64,000 nucleotides of DNA from Anaeramoeba flamelloides. Its lineage: Eukaryota > Metamonada > Anaeramoebidae. The stretch is taken from NCBI GenBank assembly GCA_027625915.1, contig JANTQA010000032.1, positions 6,014,001-6,078,000 of the forward strand, in the 5' to 3' direction. A program made the position numbers and the translations under genes. Numbering within the stretch: the stretch's first letter is position 1; the number at the start of each line of letters is the position of its first letter. Shown one piece after another: positions 29,901 to 41,622 of the stretch. A model generated the notes under the pieces. That model was not told the DNA's origin. It saw nothing but the letters and a program-made list of their open reading frames with translations, and ran no database searches.

Positions 29901-31045
29901 AAACTAGACCACCATTATATGAGCAACCAATACTGCTCAATGAAAATGAGATACATGAACAAAACATTAATTTGCAATTTAAATCCACAAACTTGGATAT
30001 TTTTGGCGTGATGACAAACCTTCAGCACCAATGTATACACAATGCCCTATCTGTACAACATCGCATTCAAGAACTTTACAGATATTTCAAAGACGAAACG
30101 GACAAGACAGATATTAATTGTAAACGTTTCCAAAACAGTGAATCTGAATTAGGAAATGATACTGATGGTAATGATTCCAAAAACAACAACAACAACAACA
30201 ATAATAATAATAATAATGATATCCCAGAATATAATTTTAACAATACTAGATTGTTTTTAAGTAATTTTGGTTTGTTCCAAATTCATGGAAAAGAAAAATT
30301 AACGTTCTTAAATAATACTCAAAGGCTATTGAGATCCTTATCGATTTTGGATCGAACACCTGAAAGAATAAATCAAACAATTTCCGTGATCTATCTCTCC
30401 AAAAGGCAAAACCGTTTATCAGACCCGCAACTAATTTACCATAATAATTCAGGCAGCGAAGATTATAACAAATTTGTTCAAGAATTAGGATGGTTTGTCA
30501 ATTTAGAAAAGCACAAAGGATTTAATGGCTTGAACGAAATGGATAAGAATATCAAAGTGCTGCCATACTTTTCAAATGAATATTACGAATGCATTTTCCA
30601 TGTTGCAACAATGCTCAACTTTGAAACAGACACATTAAAAAAAAGGATACAATACATTAAAAAAAATCGAATCGTGATCGTTTGGTGCGATGACATCCGC
30701 CCATGGAACCCCCTGAGTATCAAATCGGATAAAAACAAATTATTTATCGTCATTCGCCCTCACTCCACAGGAATGTACCACATACAGCTGTTTAATTATT
30801 CCAATATTTCTCTCGTAAACGGTCCCTTGATCAATGGATCCTTCGTTAGTAGAATCATCTTGGCCGAAATGGTTCGAAAAACTGCCATTTTGACAGACAG
30901 AGAAATTGCTATTAAAAATAACGAATATGAAGATCCCTTGAAAAATAGAAACACCATTATCAATTCAATTTTAGAGGACAACGAATTAGATTTGACAATC
31001 GACAATTTCTTTTCCAAACTTTTTTCAATGAGCAGAAATGATTAA
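19975..31045 (+). CDS. RalGAP beta-subunit homologue, five exons
   Basis: Non-catalytic partner of the RalGAP complex, which switches off Ral/Rheb-type GTPases. Exons inferred from GT-AG borders with matching phases: 19975-20292, 20595-20855, 21055-21251, 23363-23448 and 28206-31045, giving 1233 residues (human RALGAPB 1494). Human-like landmarks run in order: YPANVKKEISN and IKWTMECTGQAFTLP in exon 1; LCLEVVNIFEEL in exon 2; LLKVLFDLW across the exon 2/3 join; LLYGPNEGSDD in exon 3; PPSEKNKF and FYWKKIL in exon 4; then ILHIFGSWLF. A Rap/RalGAP-like domain occupies about 1080-1225, with HVATMLN, RIVIVWCDD, LFIVIRPHSTGMYHIQLF and NGPLINGSFV. An Asn sits at the thumb position but the usual ND pair is N-R, fitting the regulatory subunit. 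A poly-Asn run lies near residue 950. The gap before the GAP domain is shorter than in animals. Confidence 0.92.
21252..23362 (+). other. RalGAP beta intron 3 (2.1 kb)
   Basis: Starts GTAAGAATT and ends TAATTAG, splitting a Leu codon (phase 2). It contains the hairpin array at 22736-22975 and a local cluster of TTTGTGAAA/TTCACAAA words at 21500-22260. No coding exon other than the flanking ones is apparent. Confidence 0.8.
22736..22975. repeat. Composite hairpin array with 10-bp tandem repeat
   Basis: Begins with four to five tandem copies of a 10-bp unit GAGTGCTGTA (variants GAGTTTTGTA, AAGTGTCGTA), then a hairpin made of TTTTTTTTAATTTTAGAAAT and its complement ending in AAAAACCTAAC, then a second hairpin from TTTTCCAGGATTCAAAAGAA with its AATAGAGAAAAATCA core and complement. 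The same modules recur at 11.0, 44.2, 53.5 and 62.1 kb in different order and number. Confidence 0.75.
24457..25202 (+). mobile_element. Long TTAA-type MITE, copy 1
   Basis: A 746-bp non-coding element. The left end is GGGTTTAGTAATTTACCATGG; the right end is CGTAATGACTCGACCC, directly followed by TTAA. The left flank reads TTAT, an eroded TTAA. Interior landmarks ATTGTGAAATTGCCCTTCT and TTGATTGACAAAATTCAAATA are shared with the copy at 50721-51702 and, reversed, in part at 35975-36723. Ends resemble those of the short TTAA family (GGGACTAGTCTC), suggesting one transposase moved both. Confidence 0.75.
27382..27766. mobile_element. Young foldback element with 6-bp target duplication
   Basis: Two inverted arms of about 105-125 bp (27382-27486 and 27662-27766) are almost identical, including AAAATGATTTCTGAATTTTT, CTGTGATACTTTTCTGG and ATGTCACCAAGGGTCAAGAA. 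They flank a loop of about 175 bp with no coding capacity. CACATG occurs immediately outside both ends (27376-27381 and 27767-27772), consistent with a target-site duplication. The low divergence between arms marks this as the most recent insertion in the window. It lies in RalGAP beta intron 4. The superfamily is not clear from the ends. Confidence 0.8.
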
Positions 31046-34000
31046 TTTTTTTATTTGAAATTTTTTTTTTTTTATTTTTATTTTTTGTTTTTTGTTCTTT
31101 GTTTTTTGTTTTTTTTTATCATTGTGTTTTTTTTTTTTTTTGAATCATTTTAAACCAAAAAAAGAGATTATATATAATGGAATGAAAAGAAATTTGAGAA
31201 ATTGATGATAATAATCAGAATTGATTTTTAAAAATTTGTCTTCAATATACAAGAATATAAATAGATATATATATATATATATATATATATATCTATTTAT
31301 TTTTTGGTTCAAAATTTATAAAGTTTTCTTTTTCTTTTTTTTTTTTTTATTTAAAAAAAAACAAAAAAAAATGAATCTTATTAATTTTTATTATTAAATT
31401 TTCTCTTTTTGATCAACAATTTATTTCAAAATAAAAATACAATTAAATATCATATCATAAATTTGAAATATTATTTTTTTTTCTAAACTTTTACAAGACT
31501 ATTTTATTCTTCTTAAAAATCTAGGTAAAAATGTAGTTTTTTTCGGGTTTACATAAAATGATTTTGAATATCCCTTTATAAAATTGTATTGGTATTTCAG
31601 ATAGTGTAGTAATTTCTTCACAAATTTCAGTCCTTTTATAAAATATTTATACATAAACAGAGAAAATTACAATTTTATAAATTTCAAAAAAAAAAAAAAG
31701 ATAATAAACTATAAGATACTAATTTTTTAAAAATTGAATACTTTATGTTTTTTTTTTTTTGTCAGAATTAAAACTTTTTCAAAGTTTTCTTTTTTAATAA
31801 TGCGATAACTTTCTTTTTTTTTAAAGTGCCTTACTTCCAACCCTAATATCCAAGTCAAATTTCCTTATTTAATAGCCGATTCCTGGCTTTTTTATTATTG
31901 AAAACTTTGAAAAAGTTTTAATTTGGAAAAATTTTATACAGTTTGTTAAATAATCGGTGTTGACTTTAATAAATATTTTTTTTCAACTTTTTATTGTTGT
32001 TTTGGAATTTTTTGGTCTTTAATTGTTATTTTGAAAATTGATCAATATTGTTTTTTGTTTTTAATTGTTAATGATATTCAAATATTTTCAGAGTGTGTTT
32101 ATTTTTCAAAAAGAAACATAGTTTGCTCAATAATACTTGAAGATTTATTAAGATCTCAGCACAAATTTTTTTTTATAAGATCGTTCAAAATATTTTGAAC
32201 TTCTAATTGAATTAAAACCCCAAAGATTTAAATTAGTCAATGAGAATTGATATTTTTAGAGATCTAATTCGCTCTAATTATTACGTAAAATATATTTTCA
32301 AATGTTTAGAACTGTTATCTTGTCGAATTTTAGTGGTATAAAAGTTTCAGCTGATTATCAACTTTTTTTTTCTATTCTGGAATATTTTTACATCTAGGAT
32401 TCTTGGTTCGCTCAATATATGTCACAGAAAAAGAACGAGCTGAATAAATAAAAGTTCACCGATTACAAGAGATGATTTTAAGGCTAATTGCTCAGGTAAA
32501 AATTGAAAATAACTGTTGTGGATTAAAAGTTAAGCAGGGTTTTTAATTGGGAATATTAATAGAAAAATCAAATTAAGGTCAATTAATCATAGAAAAAATA
32601 ATTAAATAAAGACCAAATTAAGGATTCAACAGAATAACAATTTTTTTAATACTATTTTTTGGTATGGGTTTTTCTTTGATTGATCAATTATTAAAAATTT
32701 ATTGTAAAAAAAGTGACAATTTTTGAGGATCTCCAAAACCACACCTTGAATTTCGATAAATCAAGAGATTTAAATTGTATTTCTTGGTTTGATTGAAAAT
32801 AAAAAATGGATTATTAATTGAAGTTAATTGATTTATTCTTTGTATTGTTTTTGGTTTTCACTTTCAGGTTCTATTAATGTTCACAATGAAAAATTGTGTT
32901 TAAGGAACGAGTCTCTATAATTTTTTTTTTGACTAATTTCTAAATAATGATTCCTAATCTAGAATTATGATTAATATTGAAAATAAACAGGGTTTTCAAA
33001 TCTAAGTAATTAGCAAAAAAATGTTCTCAGTCTCTATTATATTTAGGTTAAAAAATTTAATATAGACGAGTCCCTTAACTTTTTTTTTCTTGTTTCACTT
33101 TTTTTCCTTAATTGTAATTTCGAAATTTTTCATTGATCTCTTCAAAATAACTTGAAAATTTAAGAAATCAATTTTACACATTTAGATGGATACAGAACAA
33201 TTTTTAAGAGTAAATCTTTGTCTTTTTTTCATTTGATGTTTTTTTTCCGCAAACTGAAAGATTTGGTGAGTGTTTATTTTGGTGACAAGTTTGTTTTAAT
33301 TTGGTTGTACTCGTTCTTAAATAGTGTGACTGAAGTTTGAAGATTGTGAAACAATGATTTTGGTTAGAAGTACTATTGTAAATACTGTTTAATTTGGAAA
33401 ATTCAGTTTTATTTAACTGTATTTTTAAGGAATAAGAGAATAAATTTCAAAAACAAAAAATAAAAACAAAAAAACACACTTTAAAAAAAAAAACAATTAT
33501 TTACTGATACAATACAAATAATTTTCAAAAACACAAATAAAAAACCCAACACCGATTATTTAACATACTGAACTTTGAATAAATCATTCTTTCACTTTAA
33601 ATGTTAGGAAACTTTGTGAAATTACTTTAACTTGAACAGATTCTATCTGTTGAGTTGTTTTTAAAAGTTAAGCTTAGAAATTACAAAAATGAAAATTGAT
33701 CGAAAAATTTTATTAGATAATTTGGATTTATCAGTATTTGAAATAGAAATCAAAAAACAACAAGCTTTAAGAATTCTTTGATCTTTAACAAATGATGAAA
33801 TAATAAAAACACAAAGACTTTTGATTCAATAAAACAATTGATTTTTATATTTGAAATATTTTCAATTAAACATAAAATTTTTTAACGAATAGATTGTAAT
33901 TTCGATTGTACTCATTTTTTTATTAAGTTTCCTCTTGTATTGTGGATTGGAATTTGTTTTGCTTAAAAATGAAAATATTTATGAAAATAATACGATTTGA

Positions 34001-34247
34001 CCATGACAATCAACAACAACAAGTTACAATGATGGCAAGAGAGACTATTATAACAATAGGTTTTTAACAAAGAATGTTTTTAATTACGTAATCTGATTCT
34101 AAAAGAACAAGAAAGTGAACAAAAACTTAAAAAAACCAGACACCTCTGTCTGAATACATTTTTCTGAATAACTTTCTGATTATGTTTATAAAGAAATTTG
34201 AAAGAATCAATAATCATTTTTTTGTTGTTTTCGAATAATTAAAAAAA
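31046..34247. other. Non-coding region after RalGAP beta
   Basis: No supported gene. T-rich sequence just after the stop codon probably holds the 3' end of RalGAP beta. It contains an (AT)n tract at about 31265-31291 and the second short TTAA MITE (32904-33074). Short open runs around 33690-33830 and 33965-34070 have start codons but are brief and interrupted. Confidence 0.5.
32904..33074. mobile_element. Short TTAA-flanked MITE, copy 2
   Basis: A 171-bp element flanked by TTAA at 32900-32903 and 33075-33078. Ends GGAACGAGTCTCTATA and the complement of TATAGACGAGTCCC. The interior matches the copy at 5577-5753 (GACTAATTTCTAAATAATGA, AATAAACAGGGTTTTC, TCTAAGTAATTAGCAAAA). Confidence 0.8.
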
Positions 34248-35087
34248 TCATTTTGCGAGTTTTAATAAGAACGTGTTTCTTCCATTTAGTCTGTGCTGTG
34301 GTTTACACCATAAATTCATATTGCACGAGTTGGTAAAATTCGCAACAGACAAGTTAAGGTTGAGGATCTTCAGATACTCCTTTAGCTGCTTTCTTGATTC
34401 CAGATCACCTTTTATACTCTTTTTAGGGTCATTATAAAGGGGACTAACCCAAGAATGAACATTTATATCTTTTTTGATTTTATAAAATATTTTTGAACTT
34501 TCTTGTTTTTTTGAATTTTTGGTAACTTGTCGCTTTTACATTTTCGGTATTTTCAATCAAATAAAAAGAAATTAAGATAAAATTTGGTGTAGTTCTGTTC
34601 TATAGAGGAAAATTAAAGAGCAAATTAATTGATCTATGTTATTCTTTATTGTTTTTCTGTTTCAGAATCTGAGAAAAAGAATGGATAATCATAAAGTAGT
34701 GAAAAAAAATACTGAAGAAGAAAAAAATCAAGGAAAAGGTTTTGAATTGTGAATATTAGTAAAATTATTGTGTAATTTCATTTATTTAAAATCAAAACCC
34801 CTTTTTTTAAGAATTAAACTTTTAAAATTATAACTCACCCGCTGATTAGAATGATCGTTGCTGAAATTACACTTCTTCAAAAAATCATCCAACCAATCAA
34901 AAAACAAATAAAAAAAAATTATCATTTTCAAAACCTTAGCAAACCTCGATAAAAACTCTATAAGTTTTTCAAAAAAAAGTAGATCTTCTAATATTTTCAA
35001 ACAATAACTCGAGTATTCTAGAGACAGCCCACTTTTTAGAACGTTCAGTAGGCTTATTATTCTCTTCATAAAAAATTGGTTGTTCAT
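34248..35087 (-). CDS. Probable two-exon gene of unknown function
   Basis: Not recognised. Exon 1 (35087-34839) is 83 residues and mostly helical: MNNQFFMKRIISLLNVLKSG and SLEYSSYCLKILEDLL. It ends at a consensus donor GTGAGT. Exon 2 (34532-34248) starts after AAAAG in the matching phase 0 and adds 94 residues to a stop, with WVSPLYNDPKKSIKGDLES, LKEYLKILNLNLSVANF and NMNLWCKPQHRLNGRNTF. The second exon is clearly richer in GC than its surroundings and its composition is protein-like. Predicted length 177 residues. The ATG lies only 5 bp from a CAGTCAG foldback element, so the true 5' part may have been cut off or the promoter replaced. Alternatives are the tail of a longer gene or a decaying pseudogene. 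Confidence 0.4.
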
Positions 35088-35091
35088 ACAA

Positions 35092-35287
35092 CCCGTTCAA
35101 CTTTCAAGACACAAACTTCCAAAGAAATTTAAGGAATAAAAATTATCTCAAATTAAAGCACAAAATTCAAATTCTAGTAAAAATAAATTATAAAAAACAA
35201 AAATTACAAATAATGTGCTCTAATTTGAGATTTTTATTGTTCCTTAAATTTCGTTGAAAGTTTGTGCCTTAAAAGTGGAACTGACGG
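35092..35287. mobile_element. CAGTCAG foldback MITE, copy 2
   Basis: About 196 bp. The left end is eroded (CCGTTCAACTTTCAAGACAC); the right arm is well kept (TTGTTCCTTAAATTTCGTTG, GTGCCTTAAAAGTGGAACTG). The arms pair across the central TAATGTGCTCTAATTTGAG. It sits immediately upstream of the unknown minus-strand gene. Confidence 0.75.
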
Positions 35288-35517
35288 TAAATTTAATTCT
35301 TTAACAGAGATTATAATAAGTAAAACCAATAAAAAACACTTGGTATTCGTTTTGAATATTTCAAACCCATGAGTTACAATGGTCCTTAAGGATTATAATT
35401 TTATGATAAACAATATTTTTTTATATTCTAATATTTGCCAAATTTATAAGAAAAAAATTTCATTATACTGTTATTGGATATTCTAAATCAGAAAAAATTT
35501 TCACTTAATTTTTATTT

Positions 35518-35769
35518 CAGTCAATTCCACTTTTAGGGACAAACTTCAATGAAATTTAAGGGACAATTAAAATCTTAAATTAAGACACAAAATTTAAATT
35601 CTAGTAAAATAATTTGTGTCAAAAAAAAAATCTCAAATTAAGGCACAAAATTCAGATTCTTGTAAAATAAATATAAAAAAAAAATTCCTAAATTTTTTAC
35701 CTTAATTTGAGATTTTTTTGTGCCTTAAATTTCGTTGAAAATTTGTCTCTTTAAAAGTGGAACTGACTG
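35518..35769. mobile_element. CAGTCAG foldback MITE, copy 3, with internal duplication
   Basis: 252 bp, starting CAGTCAATTCCACTTTTAGG and ending GTGGAACTGACTG next to TA. It is longer than the other copies because the inner arm unit (CAAATTAAGGCACAAAATTC) occurs twice on the left side. Confidence 0.8.
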
Positions 35770-35974
35770 TATTATTCTTTTATAAATAGAGTTTCAAAAA
35801 AAGTAGGTTGTAATTTGTTATTATATTTATTTGAAAAGTGAAAATAAAAAATAAGTGAAAAATCTTCACGCTTTATTAGGCAAATACCAATAGTAAAACC
35901 AAGTGGCTAGATAAAAAGGCTGTTGTTGTTTTCTGAATTATTTTAAAATTCTGTGTATCCAAACCACCTCATAA

Positions 35975-36723
35975 CCTCAAGTCATTAGGGTGATATTTTA
36001 TTTTCTGAAATTATTAAAAAAAAATAATGTATTTTTGATAAGTTAACCAATAAGAATTAAAAACTAATCAACGTATGATATTAGTTCTTACACCAGAAAT
36101 AAACAATCAAATAAGAGGAAATCTTCCTAAAAGGGGGTCAAAAGCAACACTTAATTTCCAATTTGAATCATAATGAATTCTAACTTTTGAATAAAATTGT
36201 ATTTGTTCCGTAATGTCCCATTTTGCTCTTTTTGAGATCTGCAAGATTTTTTTTTTTTCATTTTTTCCTTTTTTAAAATGAAGTTATTTTTTCTTTATAA
36301 GAATGTTTCAAAATCCTTTCTTTGTCAAAACAAGAGGGTGGCGAAATTATCCCGGATTAGGTTCAATCAAATTAAATCAATTCTGTTCTGAAAAAAAACA
36401 ATTTATATTATTTCCAATTGGAGAAACTTAATTCTTTTGAAATATAAATTAAGTAAAAATTATTTTTTATTTTAAAATTGGATTTTATGAGAGCTGAGAA
36501 TTCTATGAAACTTTTTTTTTGATTTTGAATTTTTTCAAAAGAGGGAGATAATCTCAAAAATTTTTATTTTGAATTGAATTTTTTAATCAATTGGGATCCT
36601 AAGAAATTTTTTTTCGTTATTTGAATCTTCTCAATCCATAGAAGTGCAATTTCACATTACCCTTTTTTGGTTTCAAGACTCTCCTTTAGTATGGATCAAT
36701 TATAAGCTATGTGACTAGACCCT
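35975..36723 (-). mobile_element. Long TTAA-type MITE, reversed copy
   Basis: 749 bp in reverse orientation. The right end is GTGACTAGACCC followed by TTAA (36724-36727); the left end CCTCAAGTCATTAGGG corresponds to the far end of the copies at 24.5 and 50.7 kb. Shared interior: AATTAAAAACTAATCAACGT and AAGTGCAATTTCACATTACC. No coding capacity seen. Confidence 0.7.
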
Positions 36724-37168
36724 TAAAAATTAAAGATTTTTAATAAAGTGACTTTTTTCTAAATTCCTATTATCCTTTTTCTAGATATCTCTTTTCTTTA
36801 AATACCGAAACGAACTCTCGTTTCTATTTGAGTTTATCTTACTTTCTTTTCAAGAAACTTACAGTAATTGTATGATCGAAGTAACAACTTGTTTTTTATT
36901 GTGTCTTGGTTTCTACAAATAAAATTGTGTTATTGTTGATTGGTCGCAATCAATTTCGAAAAATAAAAAAAATTCATGCAAATTTAACAAAATATTAGAT
37001 CCAATTTGTTTTCCCCCAAAAAATTAAACAAATATAAAGTCCAAAACGTGAATCGTTAACTTGAAAAGAAATTAAATAAGTCTAATTTAAGACGAAGAAT
37101 CTTTTAAACTGAAATTTATTCGAAAAAAAAGCAATTTTCATTTTTATTTTATATTTTCCAAATTAAAA

Positions 37169-40089
37169 ATGTCTATTTCATCATTACATGAACAAAAAAT
37201 AATTTCCTCATCAGGAGACGAAGTTATTAAAACAAAAAAAAAGAACAAACCAAACAAGGCAAAGAACATTAACAATAACAATAACAAAAACAAAAACAAA
37301 AAAAACCACAAAGTTGTGCTTGAAACAAAAAAACATAAAAAAATTCAAAAACAACAATTAATTACAGCATCGTCATCATCAGGATCTGTATCATCAAAAA
37401 AAAGAAAAAAGAAAGACAAAGTAAACGAAAAAGTAAGAGGAACGGGAACGGGAACGGGAACAGAAATAGACGAAGAAGAAAAGAAACTTTTAGATACTTT
37501 TGGTGTCGATGATGAAAAAGTTTTAGTTGAGGTTGAAAATGTGCACAAGACCTATCTTCTTGGGATTGATGGGGTAGCTGCGCTTCGGGGTGTGTCTTTA
37601 AAAATCTTCCAAGGCGAAATGGTTGCAATTTATGGCACAAGTGGGGGCGGTAAAACCACATTATTAAATATCATGGGCACAATCGACTCATGTTCAAAGG
37701 GCTCATTAAAAATATGTGGTACCAGAATCACAGGAAGGACACCAGATTCTGAATTAGCAAAACTAAGAAGAGATCATATAGGCTTTGTGTTCCAATCTTT
37801 TAATTTGCTTACATCGCTTACAGCTTTGGAAAATGTTGAAATGCCAATGATCCTGCAAGGCAAATTATCCAGAAAAGAACGTAAACAAAGAGCTAGGGAT
37901 CTTCTGAGCAGGGTGTATATGGGCGACAGAGAAAAGCATGTCCCTTCTCAATTATCTGGTGGTCAATTACAAAGAGTGACCATTGCTCGATCGATTTCAA
38001 ATAATCCAGAACTATTATTGCTTGATGAACCAACAGGTAAATTGAAAAATTACTTTACTTTCTTTCTTTTAATCTTGAAAACCAAACACCTTCTTGTAAA
38101 ATGCAATCAAACAAAAAAATCTTGTTATTAAATATTCAAAGTAAATATAGTATTTTGTGTTTTTTAACGAGTAACTTCCCGTCTTTACTCATAATTGCTT
38201 TTCAACTTCAAATCTTTTCTAGTCACTCTAAAAAAATGAAAACTAAAAAGTTCTACAAATTACTGTTAATTGAAAAATAAAAGGATTAAAATTTTCATTT
38301 AGACTTTCCAAAAAAATCTATCAAAGAAATAAATCGTCAAAGGCACTAATTCTCAAATGGGAATTAATTATTTAGGTTTCTCTACAGAATTAAAAATTTG
38401 AAATGTTTGTGGATTTTAAAATCTATTTTGAGAAACCTAAATGAAAATTTTGTTTCTTTTTATTTTGAAACAAATAGTATTCAGGAAAAAAGCAGAAAAT
38501 TTTGGAAATACCAAACACCAATCTCTTAAAGATAATTTTAGAACAATTCGAATAATAATATCATCAAAAAATCTAACCTAATTCACTTTTACTGATAGAA
38601 TAAAAAGAAAATGTTATATCTAACGAATTAAAACAAATGTAAACCCCAATTCAAAATTTTTAACACACCAAAATTCAATTTGTGAAGAAAAAAACTTATT
38701 AAATCAATTCTCGAAGAAATATCAAATCAGAACCATTCGTTAATTGAAATGTTAACACTTGTTTATAAATTACAATACTCATAAAACAAAAAAATAAATA
38801 ATTATCAATACAAATAAATCAAGGGTGTGTTGAAAAATTTTGAAGAGAGCAACACAAAAAAAAAATGATTGCTAAATTTGTAAAAATTCTATTAGGAATA
38901 TTGTTCGATCAAATGGTTAGATACTACCAATTAATTTTATTTGGGCTCTTCTATTTGGAACAACTCAACTTTAGTAGAATATCAATCTTTGATTAAAATT
39001 TTGGTCGAACGAAACAAGTTACGTAATTCAAAAAATGAAATGAAAACAAAAACTAAAAGATGAAAAAATGATTTTCATATTTTACAAAATTCAAAATTAT
39101 TTCCAATTTGAATGAAATTGTATTATTGTGATTATTTGGACCGTTTGAGCAGCGTGGAAAATTTTGAATTTTAGTTTATTTCCATGACGGGCTATTAAAA
39201 CTTTTTAGTTTTCACTTTTTGAAAATGACTACCAGCTCTTCACCATTTTTCTTTTTATACCCTTAATTTTAAAACGAAAACCTCACATTAAATTACACAT
39301 AATTAACAAGATCAATAAATATATTAATTCTTACCTAAAAACAAAAATGTATTATTTTGATTCGAAAAAATTTCCTTTGAATATAAATCATAATTTATCT
39401 TAATATTTTTAGCTGATTTGGATTCAGAAAATACTGATATTGTAATGCGAATGTTAATCGAACTTCAACAAAATCATGGAATCACTGAAGTCATGGTAAC
39501 TCACGAAATGGCGCTCAGAGACTATGCAAATAGAGTGATTTGGCTAAGAGATGGGAAGATCTCAAAAGTATACACAATCGATGAAAAAGTGAGAAGAAAA
39601 AAAATTCAAAAACTTTTTGAAAGAACAGATAAGTTTATGAATAAACAAGAAAACAACCCACTGTTTGATAGAAACGTTACAAAGAAAAGAGGAAAGAAAA
39701 AGAAAGAGAAAATCACTTTTAATAAAACAGAAGTTCGGAATCCTATTGATTATAAGCAATTAACCAATACCCAAAGAGATATTAATTCAAAGCATTTCAA
39801 TAAAAAGAAAATACTTAAAGCACTTGGAAATTCAAAATATATGGATGAATCGAATAAAAACCTTAAAAAATTTTATAATTTACAATCAAACGATGAATTA
39901 GATAATGAAAGAAAGAAGAAGAAAAAGGGAAATAACAAAAGGAAACAGAAACAGAAACAGAAACAGAAACAGAAACAGAAACAGAAACAGAAAAAGAAAA
40001 AGAAAAATAATGCACTTGATGATATAAATTTACTTGGAATGAATAATAATTCATCATCACTAGACTCTCCAAATGAACTTGAAATTTAA
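37169..40089 (+). CDS. LolD/MacB-like ABC ATPase (ABCH-type), two exons
   Basis: A soluble ABC ATPase of the LolD/MacB type, like the ABCH proteins of Dictyostelium. Exons 37169-38036 and 39413-40089 give 514 residues; the intron splits the Ala codon in the EPTAD motif. Residues 1-115 are a Lys/Asn-rich low-complexity leader. The ATPase domain (about 117-345) has Walker A GTSGGGKT 156-163, Q-loop VFQSFNLL, signature LSGGQ 262-266, Walker B LLLLDE ending at E287, D-loop ADLDSEN and the switch His H320 in VTHE. All catalytic residues are present. A long basic tail follows, with a run of about ten QK dipeptides. No membrane helices occur, so it must work with a separate permease or have a non-transport role; no permease gene is nearby. 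Both intact catalytic half and tails are host-like in composition. Confidence 0.9.
38641..39178 (+). repeat. Dispersed 0.53-kb repeat, copy 1
   Basis: Inside the ABC-gene intron. Shared with 42377-42903 and, interrupted, with 55310-56000. Landmarks in order: CCCAATTCAAAATTTTTAAC, CAAAACAAAAAAATAAATAA, TTATCAATACAAATAAATCA, GGTTAGATACTACCAATTAA, TCTTCTATTTGGAACAACTC. It has no open frame and no obvious terminal inverted repeats, so its mobility type is unknown. Confidence 0.75.
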
Positions 40090-41554
40090 GATTGTATCAT
40101 TGCTTTTCTTGTTTTTATTTGTGCTATTGTTATTGTTATTGTTGAATTATCATCTGATTATTTCTATAATTCATAATAATAACAATCTTATAAATTATAT
40201 CAAATCATAAATCATTTTTTATTTTAAAAAATAAAGTTATTTTTTTTTATTCCATTTTTTTTTTATTTTATAAAGAACGTAGACCAAACATAAACTATTT
40301 TTCAGTCAACGCTACCCAGTTGTAAACATATGGATTATAAGTGTTTTAAGAATTTGAATGGATTTTAGAAACAATTAATTTTGAAAAATTTCAAAATTGA
40401 AATCATTTTTTCACTTTTAAATCATTTTTTCAATTTTTTTTTGATAATTTTTTTCTTTATTGTCAAGATATATGTCTCTACGACCCAAAAAAGACTAAAA
40501 ATGAAAAATTGATCAAATATTTTCCATTAATACAATTAAAAAAACTAAATGGGAAAATAAAAATAAATAAAATTTCAATTTAACTTTTTCTTGAAATCAT
40601 TTTTTGCCAAAATTATTGAATTCAAACTTGAAATTATGTATATTTTTAGATACACTATCTTGTTTTAACTCATTTACAAAAACAAATTCTAAATTATGGG
40701 AATTTTCTTTTCACAAAAGGGACTAATTTGGTCTTCAAATGTTTTTTTTAGTTTTAAATGGTAAAATTAAAAAAAAAGTTAAACTAAAATGATAAACTCT
40801 CTGGAAAAGCATTCTAATTTAATATATTAACTAATTCTTTGCTTTCAAACTTTTCTCAACCCCAATTTTTCCAAAAAAATAAAAAAGTGCAAAGTAATTT
40901 CAAAAAATATTTTTGATATTCACAAGTTGAGAGTGTTTTTATTCTAAAAAAATTTATCCCAGTGGTTAATTGAATTAAGTTATAAACTTAGATTTCGAAA
41001 AATATTAATAAGAAAAAAATAGTGCTTAATTTTATTAAGGACATATAGTCAATTAATAAAAACATATTATTTTAATGCTATTTAAACAGTTAAAAAAGGT
41101 TGTAGATAAAGTATATTGATTTCTATTTGAATTTTCTTTGGATCTACAATTGAATATCAAAATGAACATTTTTTTTTCAATAGTACCTAAGAATTTTTTT
41201 TCATTTTTTCAGACAATAAATTGATTGATTTGATTAACTTTAGGCCTAGATCAGCTATTCTCTGATCTAAATTATTCTACTTATTTCTTATTTGTTTTTA
41301 AAAGTTAAAATTTTGTAAAGAATCAATATTTGAAAAGAAAATCGGGTGGCTTTGATAAAAATAATGCTTGGTATACATTAATATTTCAAGGTTTTTTTTA
41401 ATTGAAAATTCTATTAGCTCTCTGTGGTCCAAATACCTCATTTTTTTTTTAAAAAAACTAATAAATCTTTTAAATATGAAGAACATTTTGTGTTCAAAAT
41501 ATGTATCAACAAAATTCAATTTAAAGGTAAATTAACTTAGAAATGGGTGTGAAA

Positions 41555-41558
<4 letters not shown>

Positions 41559-41618
<60 letters not shown>
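41559..41618. repeat. (AT)n microsatellite
   Basis: About 60 bp of uninterrupted alternating A and T, the longest such tract in the window; shorter ones occur at 7691, 23910, 31265, 43743 and 54465. Confidence 0.9.

Positions 41619-41622
<4 letters not shown>

Larger units (their letters stand above)
35288..37168. other. Intergenic region upstream of the ABC gene
   Basis: Contains two mobile elements (35518-35769 and 35975-36723) and no supported gene. The remaining 440 bp before 37169 would hold the ABC-gene promoter. It includes ordinary AT-rich sequence only. Confidence 0.5.

Noticed and set aside
39863-40072. Minus-strand SVSVSV repeat protein
   Set aside because: It is the antisense reading of the QK repeat in the ABC gene.
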